Positions 7,690 to 11,860 of a stretch of DNA of 11,860 nt are shown in pieces. Below the pieces are notes generated by a model, which had not been told where the DNA came from, did not search any database, and was given only the letters and a program-made list of their open reading frames with translations. Source of the stretch: Haloferacaceae archaeon (GTDB taxonomy: Archaea; Halobacteriota; Halobacteria; Halobacteriales; Haloferacaceae); NCBI GenBank assembly GCA_028274825.1, contig JAQCMZ010000296.1, positions 1 to 11,860 on the forward strand. Direction: 5' to 3'. The translations under genes were made by a program, and so were the position numbers. Positions within the stretch are counted from its first letter, which is position 1. Each line of letters opens with the position of its first letter.

Positions 7690-7717
7690 CGGGGCTTGAC
7701 CCCGAGTTGTTGACAAC
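7690..7717. repeat. Two adjacent short hairpins
   Basis: CGGGG/CCCCG (7690-7694/7700-7704, loop CTTGA) is followed after one base by GTTG/CAAC (7706-7709/7714-7717, loop TTGA). Both loops contain TTGA. The function is unknown. Confidence 0.35.
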
Positions 7718-7976
7718 AGCACGGAACGTCTGACCGTGATCCCGACGGCTGAAAAGAGCGTGATTGTGTTTGGAGAGAATTTGCAGACTCTGATGAGTGG
7801 CTCAACACCGCCGATTCAAAGCGCGGTGAATGTGGTTCTGATACTGATGAATCTGTTCTCTGCTGGTGATTTCCATCCGAAAGCAGACGCATTATCGCTC
7901 GGATACCGAGACGTGTCATTTCCTCTCACGGTTTCATGTATTGAACGCGACGAAAACGTGCGTGTCGATTGCCGGG

Positions 7977-9038
7977 TCAGTACGTCGCCGCTTTGAGGTC
8001 GAACCCCGCTGACTCGATATCGTCGCCGCCGACCGATGACCGGAGTGTGTCCATCCCATCGAAGCGGTCGATTCCGAAGTCGTTCTTGTGGAGACGCTGG
8101 ACACGATCGTACTCGTCGTCAGAGAGTGCGGGTACTCCCGACGCGCCGGTCCACTCGCCAATATCCGCTCCGTCCCGGAAAGTGGGAGTGACAGACGCGA
8201 CTTCGTCGTGATACAACAGCCAGGCGATTGCTGCTTGTCCCATACTCCGCACGCCATCCCGCTCGAGGAACCGGAGGGACTCGACTTTCTCCCATCCGGT
8301 CTCGTACCACTCTGTGGGCCGGTGAGAACGGTGGTCGCCTACCTCGAGTTCTGTGTCCGGTGTCACCTGTTCGTTGAGCAGCCCTGATGAGTGAGGCACC
8401 CGTGCCAAAACAGATGTCTCTGAGTCGGCCGCACGAACCGCGTCGACGAAGTGCTGGCCTGGCGTCTGTTCGAAAAGATTGAACACCGTCTGCACCGCGT
8501 CGAACAGTTCGTACTCGGCTGCTGCCTCGCCTTCAGCGAGCCAGCCGATCGATGGGCCAAGTGCCCACCCGAGTGCGCCGACACGTCCCTCCTCACGGAA
8601 CGAACGGAGTGTGTCTAGCACTTCTGGGGTCACCTCGTCGACGTTTGCGTTGTGCAACTGAAGAAAGTCGACGTGGTTGACACCGAGTCGTTCCAGTGAC
8701 CGGTCGAACGCCTCTCGGAGATACTCTTCGTCGAGTTCTTTTGGGAGTTCGCCGTGTCCCGCCTGTGGGTTATTGTAGAAGTCGTATCCGATTTTCGTTC
8801 CAATAGTTACCTCGCTGCGGTGTTCTCGCAGCGCTTCCCCGACAATCTCCTCGCTGTCGCCGTGACCATACACGTCTCCCGTGTCAAAATACGTGATCCC
8901 GTGATTGAGCGCATTTTGAACCATCTTGACAGCGTCCTCCTGGGAGCGGTCACCCCACCAATCTGTCCCAACCACCCAGGCGCCAAAGCCGATTTCAGAG
9001 ACGCTGACTCCGGAATCGCCGAGTTCGCGATATTGCAT
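7977..9038 (-). CDS. Aldo/keto reductase family oxidoreductase
   Basis: A 353-residue cytoplasmic NAD(P)H-dependent oxidoreductase of the aldo/keto reductase superfamily, reducing a carbonyl substrate that cannot be named. The catalytic tetrad is complete: Asp52 and Tyr57 in YFDTGDVYGHG, Lys82 in IGTKIGYD, and His129 in DFLQLHNAN. The N-terminal strand MQYRELGDSGVSVSEIGFGAWVVG and the later SMGQAAIAWLLYHDEVASV region with the following TFRD loop fit the coenzyme-binding part of the barrel. An in-frame ATG at 9050 also exists. I prefer 9038 because the TATA box is centred 27 bases upstream of it, as in leaderless genes, and family members start at this M-x-YR-x-LG. A 16-base palindrome lies over that box, suggesting dedicated control. 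The gene is divergent from the acyltransferase. Confidence 0.9.
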   Translation of the reverse strand: MQYRELGDSGVSVSEIGFGAWVVGTDWWGDRSQEDAVKMVQNALNHGITYFDTGDVYGHGDSEEIVGEALREHRSEVTIGTKIGYDFYNNPQAGHGELPKELDEEYLREAFDRSLERLGVNHVDFLQLHNANVDEVTPEVLDTLRSFREEGRVGALGWALGPSIGWLAEGEAAAEYELFDAVQTVFNLFEQTPGQHFVDAVRAADSETSVLARVPHSSGLLNEQVTPDTELEVGDHRSHRPTEWYETGWEKVESLRFLERDGVRSMGQAAIAWLLYHDEVASVTPTFRDGADIGEWTGASGVPALSDDEYDRVQRLHKNDFGIDRFDGMDTLRSSVGGDDIESAGFDLKAATY

Positions 9039-9056
9039 ATCTCTTGACATGGGCTA

Positions 9057-9072
9057 CTCGTATAAATACGAG
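9057..9072 (-). promoter_or_regulatory. TATA box inside a 16-base palindrome, aldo/keto reductase promoter
   Basis: CTCGTAT-AA-ATACGAG is perfectly palindromic. Its core reads TATTTATAC on the minus strand, a good archaeal TATA box. The centre is about 27 bases upstream of the ATG at 9038. A protein bound to this palindrome would block TBP binding, so a repressor operator is the simplest reading. Confidence 0.6.
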
Positions 9073-9157
9073 ACGAAGCGTGCCCGGTCTATCAGAAACC
9101 CGCACATCGACGGGTGGTCTGACCGCTCACGTCACGCGGCTAGGCGCGGTTCTGTGA

Positions 9158-9173
9158 GGTGTAAACAAACACC
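9158..9173. promoter_or_regulatory. Short inverted repeat upstream of the acyltransferase
   Basis: GGTGT at 9158-9162 and ACACC at 9169-9173 flank AAACAA. It lies just upstream of a weak TATA-like TTTGAAT (9182-9188), centred 25 bases before the ATG at 9210. It may be a regulator site for the rightward gene. The arms are short enough to be chance. Confidence 0.3.
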
Positions 9174-9209
9174 CGAATCCCTTTGAATTGGCAGACAAAT
9201 CTTGTAGTT

Positions 9210-10124
9210 ATGACAAAGCAACACGTGTCACTGCCGGAAGATGCAGAAGTGGGCGTTCGCGACTTTATCGACGAGGTTGACGACCGGCTCTCTTCAGCAG
9301 AAGATACCTGCGAGGTGGTCCGAGAGGTTCTGGCCGACCTGCACGGAGACCGCGACGCGTGGGAGCGCTGGCAGACTGGCGGAGATGTCACACCCGCAGA
9401 GCGGGTTCGCCTCCAGGGGTATGACCCATGTAACGCCACTCTCGAGTCGGAGTATTATGCGGAAGTCGAGACACAAGACGCACAGTTCCAGCACTCGAAA
9501 CACCTCCAGTGGCTCTGGCGGCAGTTCGACGCGACGCCAATGGCCGACAATGTGGCGTTTGCTCTCCAATTCCGAGAGATGCTGGCGAAACATCTCTTTG
9601 CAGAGGCCGGTGACAATCTCCGATTGTTCAAGGGTATCACGATGACGTACGGGCATAACATCGAGATGGGAGATAACGTGGTCGTTCACGATGACGTCCA
9701 CCTCGACGATCGAGGACGGCTCAGTATCGGTAACCGGGTGTCGATCAGTGACGGCGCTCACGTGTACTCACACGATCATGATATCGTCGATCAGACTGTC
9801 GTCCGAAACTATCACACGGTAATCGAAGATGACTCCCGAGTCACGTACGAATCGATGATTCGGTCTGGCTGCCGGATCGGGCGTAACTCTATCGTCGGCG
9901 CCCGGGCAATCGTGCAAGGAGATGTCCCAGCCCATCACGTCGTTGTCGGTATGCCGGCAAAGAGTGTGAAGGTCAAGCCAGGTTGGAAATCGACCGCCGA
10001 ATCGGCCGCCGATGGCCGACTCGAGGATAACAAAGAAGATCGCCGCATCGAATTCGATCTCGACAGTGACATAGACAGATTCGATGAGTTCGGCCGTAAT
10101 CTTTCCCCCTCAGATGCCCAGTGA
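9210..10124 (+). CDS. Hexapeptide-repeat (left-handed beta-helix) acyltransferase, maltose-acetyltransferase-like
   Basis: A 304-residue protein. Residues about 1-105 are helical, and the ERVRLQGYDPCNATLES stretch (64-80) somewhat resembles the N-terminal segment of maltose/galactoside acetyltransferases. Residues about 110-255 carry the left-handed beta-helix: FKGITMTYGHNIEMGDNVVV, then VHLDDRGRLSIGNRVSISDGAHVYSHDHDIV, and later SGCRIGRNSIVGARAIVQGDVPAHHVVVGMPAKSV. The SHDHDI loop (187-192) holds the likely catalytic His, and the GMPAK turn closes the coil as in CoA-dependent O-acetyltransferases. A long charged tail follows (260-304). It is longer than the roughly 190 residues typical of the family because of the N-terminal domain and tail; I recall this layout from haloarchaea. 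The acceptor is unknown. ATG 9210 is preferred over an in-frame TTG at 9183. The promoter is divergent from the aldo/keto reductase. Confidence 0.83.
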   Translation: MTKQHVSLPEDAEVGVRDFIDEVDDRLSSAEDTCEVVREVLADLHGDRDAWERWQTGGDVTPAERVRLQGYDPCNATLESEYYAEVETQDAQFQHSKHLQWLWRQFDATPMADNVAFALQFREMLAKHLFAEAGDNLRLFKGITMTYGHNIEMGDNVVVHDDVHLDDRGRLSIGNRVSISDGAHVYSHDHDIVDQTVVRNYHTVIEDDSRVTYESMIRSGCRIGRNSIVGARAIVQGDVPAHHVVVGMPAKSVKVKPGWKSTAESAADGRLEDNKEDRRIEFDLDSDIDRFDEFGRNLSPSDAQ

Positions 10125-10161
10125 CGCTACGGTGGGACAGTTCCGAACACGGGAGCGCGCT

Positions 10162-10186
10162 CACGACTCTCCGCCGGGAGAGCGTG
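10162..10186. terminator. Strong hairpin after the acyltransferase
   Basis: CACG plus CTCTCC (10162-10172, with one bulged A) pairs with GGAGAG plus CGTG (10177-10186) around the loop GCCG. This gives ten base pairs, about 38 bases after the acyltransferase stop. A transcript-end or RNA-stabilising role is likely. The sequence does not distinguish these. Confidence 0.5.
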
Positions 10187-10197
10187 GGTCGCCCGCT

Positions 10198-10224
10198 GAA
10201 AATATGACTGACTCTCAGAGAGTC
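10198..10224 (+). promoter_or_regulatory. TATA-like box and 15-base palindrome of the Nmad3-like gene
   Basis: GAAAATAT at 10198-10205 is centred 27 bases upstream of the ATG at 10229, as expected for a leaderless gene. Directly after it, GACTCTC-A-GAGAGTC (10210-10224) is a perfect palindrome. It ends four bases before the ATG and would cover the region from TATA box to transcript start. A repressor operator is a reasonable inference. Confidence 0.5.
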
Positions 10225-10228
10225 TCGT

Positions 10229-11029
10229 ATGCCACGTTCTGTCGCGATTAATATCGCAGCCAACACGAACGAGCCAGGATTCCGGGGACCGGTGTACCCT
10301 GACGGGTCGTTCGAATTCGTACCTATCCCGGAGCCGGAACCGGTACTCTCTGTTGATGAAGCACCGGACAGCCAGGGGGTCCCCACGTACGATGACTTGG
10401 AACTGTCTTTCGCTATCCCGGAAGACCTGGCTGCCACGCCTGTCCACAGCGATCCGGAATTTGCCGGAGTACACGGCGCGACCGCTACCACGTACGGCGA
10501 CCCGTACGGTGTGAAAGCGGGACCGATCGCAGAGCTTGGGCCGGGTGATTCACTCTACTTCTACGCGACGCTCTCGTTACGCCCGGCCAACTGGCGAGGG
10601 CCGGTCGCCGACCGTGACGAAGCTGGCACCCAGACAGCCGATACGGACCTCACCACCGGGTCCGCCGACGCTGACATCGCGCCAGGGTGGGGTACGTATC
10701 TGATTGGCGAACAGCGTGTCGCGGAGGTGATCGAACCTGCCGACAGAGCTGCCGTCCCAGAGCAGTTCGACTCGAACGCGCACATGCAGCGTGAGAGCTT
10801 CGACGCTCGAGTGCTGGTTCGTGGCTCGCAGCCGGAATCGGGACTGTTCGACCGCGTGCTCTCACTGTCCACCCTGGAAAGCGGAAGTGACGCCAACGAA
10901 ATCGTGACGGAACTCTCGAGCGATTCTGGAAAGGGTCCCTGGTGGCGACGACCGATGCGATTCGACGAGACAGCCACTGCAGACTTACGATCTCGGCTCG
11001 AGTGGACCACTACGGGGTCGGTGCAATAA
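10229..11029 (+). CDS. Nmad3-like (nucleotide-modification-associated domain 3) protein
   Basis: A 266-residue soluble protein. The N-terminus matches the pattern I recall for the Nmad3 family. NEPGFRGPVYPDGSFEFVPIPE (14-35) corresponds to the P-I-F-PDG-x-x-x-x-PIPD signature. It is followed by TYDDL (53-57), VHSDPEF (72-78), TYGDPYGVKAGP (88-99) and LGPGDSLYFYATL (103-115). A later GWGTYLIGEQRVAEV strand (153-167) also fits. The family was named from computational links to DNA base-modification systems, and I know of no proven activity. The C-terminal half (190-266) is less typical, with PWWRRPMRF at 237-245. No methyltransferase, restriction or phage genes stand beside it, so it looks like a solitary genomic copy with its own promoter. 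The ATG at 10229 is supported by the TATA-like box 27 bases upstream. Confidence 0.7.
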   Translation: MPRSVAINIAANTNEPGFRGPVYPDGSFEFVPIPEPEPVLSVDEAPDSQGVPTYDDLELSFAIPEDLAATPVHSDPEFAGVHGATATTYGDPYGVKAGPIAELGPGDSLYFYATLSLRPANWRGPVADRDEAGTQTADTDLTTGSADADIAPGWGTYLIGEQRVAEVIEPADRAAVPEQFDSNAHMQRESFDARVLVRGSQPESGLFDRVLSLSTLESGSDANEIVTELSSDSGKGPWWRRPMRFDETATADLRSRLEWTTTGSVQ

Positions 11030-11223
11030 TCGTGTCGACCGCACCTAAACCCCGATCGGTCCGCACAACGTCCCCAGACCTGGTTGACCTCTCCCGTTGA
11101 AGATGGTCGTCGATTCACCCCAATTAGAGCTATCTACCACAGGGCCTGACTCCGGCGCTGTTGACCTCCCCACGTTGTCACCGTCCTCCAGATGTAGCTG
11201 TTTTTCAACTTCCGCCGTCTACA

Positions 11224-11811
11224 ATGAGTATGGGATATGCGTGTCCAGTGTGTGAGATACCACAACAGGATGCAGAACATCTCGCACATCATCTCGCATT
11301 CACTGCCATGCTCCACGGTGACGATCACGAGTCGTGGCTCGATACACACGCTTCCGGCTGGGAAACCGCAGAGCCGGCAGAACTCGGGCAGGAGGTCACC
11401 GAAGATGTCGACGAGGCTGAGTATAATCAGGTGTTTGAGGATACGACAGACGACCACAATCACTCTCGCTCCCGGACTCACTCAGAGCCACAGTCTCACA
11501 GTCCCGCCCGCGACGATGACCACGGCACCGCCGATCGCCCGTTCCGGGGTGCCGACCCGCCGACTGCGGGCGGTGACCGGACCACTGACGGAGCCAGTCT
11601 CGATGCCGAAACACAGGCCGTTCTCGACGAGGCACGCGAATTGACTCGACAGATGATGTCCGGAAGCGAGGCTGAACAAGCGGATGAAACTACCGCCGAT
11701 CCAGACGACACCGACGCAGGCGACACCGACACGAACGATACCGCTGCAGGTGACGCCCACGCGGGCGACGCTGACGCAGACGACCCCGATACAGACGACA
11801 AGACAGCCTGA
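11224..11811 (+). CDS. DUF5810-like haloarchaeal protein with a CxxC...HxxxH motif and acidic tail
   Basis: A 195-residue protein. The N-terminus MSMGYACPVCEIPQQDAEHL resembles the haloarchaeal family I remember as DUF5810, of unknown function. Cys7, Cys10, His19 and His23 make a compact CxxC-x8-HxxxH set that could bind zinc. WLDTHASGWE follows in the conserved N-terminal domain (to about residue 70). The middle is His/Asp/Arg-rich and disordered-looking. A conserved-looking helix, DAETQAVLDEARELTRQMM, lies at 127-145. The last 45 residues are an Asp/Ala/Thr repeat tail without hydrophobic residues. I chose ATG 11224; ATG 11230 (MGYACPVC) is equally possible, while an in-frame TTG at 11161 adds an unlikely leader. 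The zinc-finger-like domain might act in nucleic-acid or protein binding, but this is inference only. Confidence 0.7.
   Translation: MSMGYACPVCEIPQQDAEHLAHHLAFTAMLHGDDHESWLDTHASGWETAEPAELGQEVTEDVDEAEYNQVFEDTTDDHNHSRSRTHSEPQSHSPARDDDHGTADRPFRGADPPTAGGDRTTDGASLDAETQAVLDEARELTRQMMSGSEAEQADETTADPDDTDAGDTDTNDTAAGDAHAGDADADDPDTDDKTA
11695..11805 (+). repeat. Degenerate Asp-rich repeats inside the DUF5810-like gene
   Basis: The codons encode repeated units of the type D-T-D-A-G-D-T-D and A-G-D-A-D-A-D-D, built on GAC-ACC-GAC and GCA-GGC-GAC words with drift. This probably arose by slippage of short in-frame units. The tail gives solubility in high salt and is unlikely to be folded. Confidence 0.55.
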
Positions 11812-11837
11812 CTGTGTCGGTGAAACACTCACCAGCA

Positions 11838-11848
11838 CTCTCCGAGAG
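11838..11848. repeat. CTCTC-C-GAGAG palindrome at the right edge
   Basis: This is an 11-base perfect palindrome, 27 bases after the DUF5810-like stop codon. It may be a transcript-end hairpin or part of the control region of the next gene. The window ends too soon to tell. Confidence 0.3.
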
Positions 11849-11860
11849 AGGCCGTTACCG

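Larger units (their letters stand above)
7333..7976. other. 644-base hairpin-rich spacer without a supported protein gene
   Basis: Open frames on both strands here are Ser/Arg/Pro-rich and lack the acidic composition of neighbouring genes. One short plus-strand frame (7736-7996) is more balanced, but it runs into the end of the aldo/keto reductase gene and has no recognisable motif. The spacer contains perfect inverted repeats at 7355-7366, 7400-7421, 7530-7551, 7579-7592, 7690-7704, 7706-7717 and 7898-7910. The right half (from about 7740) is visibly richer in A/T than the left. It could hold a structured RNA, a decayed gene or a regulatory region. I found no RNase P, SRP RNA or tRNA signature. 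Confidence 0.45.

Noticed and set aside
7405..7713. Plus-strand ORF of 102 codons in the hairpin-rich spacer
   Set aside because: Its composition is Ser/Arg/Pro/Trp-rich as in chance frames of GC-rich DNA, with no motif.
7790..7850. Possible C/D-box RNA from two CTGATGA words
   Set aside because: The words lack the usual leading purine, and D-box positions and spacing do not fit a C/D guide RNA.
7736..7996. Plus-strand ORF of 86 codons starting at GTG
   Set aside because: It overlaps the end of the aldo/keto reductase gene, has no motif, lacks the acidic bias of haloarchaeal proteins, and has no promoter-like element.
2208..10216. Shared word GACTGACTCTC at 2208-2218 and 10206-10216
   Set aside because: Several 11-base coincidences are expected in a window this long, and the contexts differ.
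1..11860. CRISPR array, insertion sequence or integrase site
   Set aside because: No regularly spaced direct repeats, transposase motif or terminal inverted repeats flanking a gene were found.

Overview
The window looks like a stretch of haloarchaeal (class Halobacteria) chromosome. The predicted proteins are strongly acidic and rich in Asp and Glu. The DNA is moderately GC-rich. Several start codons have an A/T-rich element about 27 bases upstream and no Shine-Dalgarno sequence, which is the pattern of leaderless haloarchaeal genes. The gene content also fits: coenzyme F420 enzymes, a PitA-type chlorite-dismutase-fold fusion, and families I recall mainly from haloarchaea. I ran no database search, so all family names rest on recognised motifs.

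Layout from left to right. Bases 1-425 hold no convincing gene but contain several inverted repeats. A two-gene F420 operon follows: cofE (426-1187) and an F420-dependent Mer-like luciferase-fold reductase (1184-2197), overlapping by four bases. A small one-helix membrane protein (2379-2591) lies on the opposite strand, with a candidate terminator hairpin between it and the reductase. After a gene-poor spacer come a large site-2-type (M50) membrane protease with three PDZ-like repeats (2964-4754) and the pitA-like heme protein (5061-6596). A YdjM-type membrane metal-dependent hydrolase (6832-7332) and an aldo/keto reductase (7977-9038) run leftwards, separated by a 644-base spacer with a cluster of perfect inverted repeats. 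A hexapeptide acyltransferase (9210-10124), an Nmad3-like protein (10229-11029) and a DUF5810-like zinc-motif protein (11224-11811) run rightwards to the end.

Only cofE and the reductase form an obvious functional pair: one finishes the cofactor that the other uses. The remaining genes look like independently transcribed housekeeping or accessory genes, each with its own upstream region. I do not see a clear multi-gene novel system, mobile element, CRISPR array, tRNA or rRNA. The items most worth following up are the Nmad3-like gene with a 15-base palindrome between its TATA-like box and start codon, the 16-base palindrome lying over the aldo/keto reductase TATA box, and the hairpin-rich spacer at 7333-7976.
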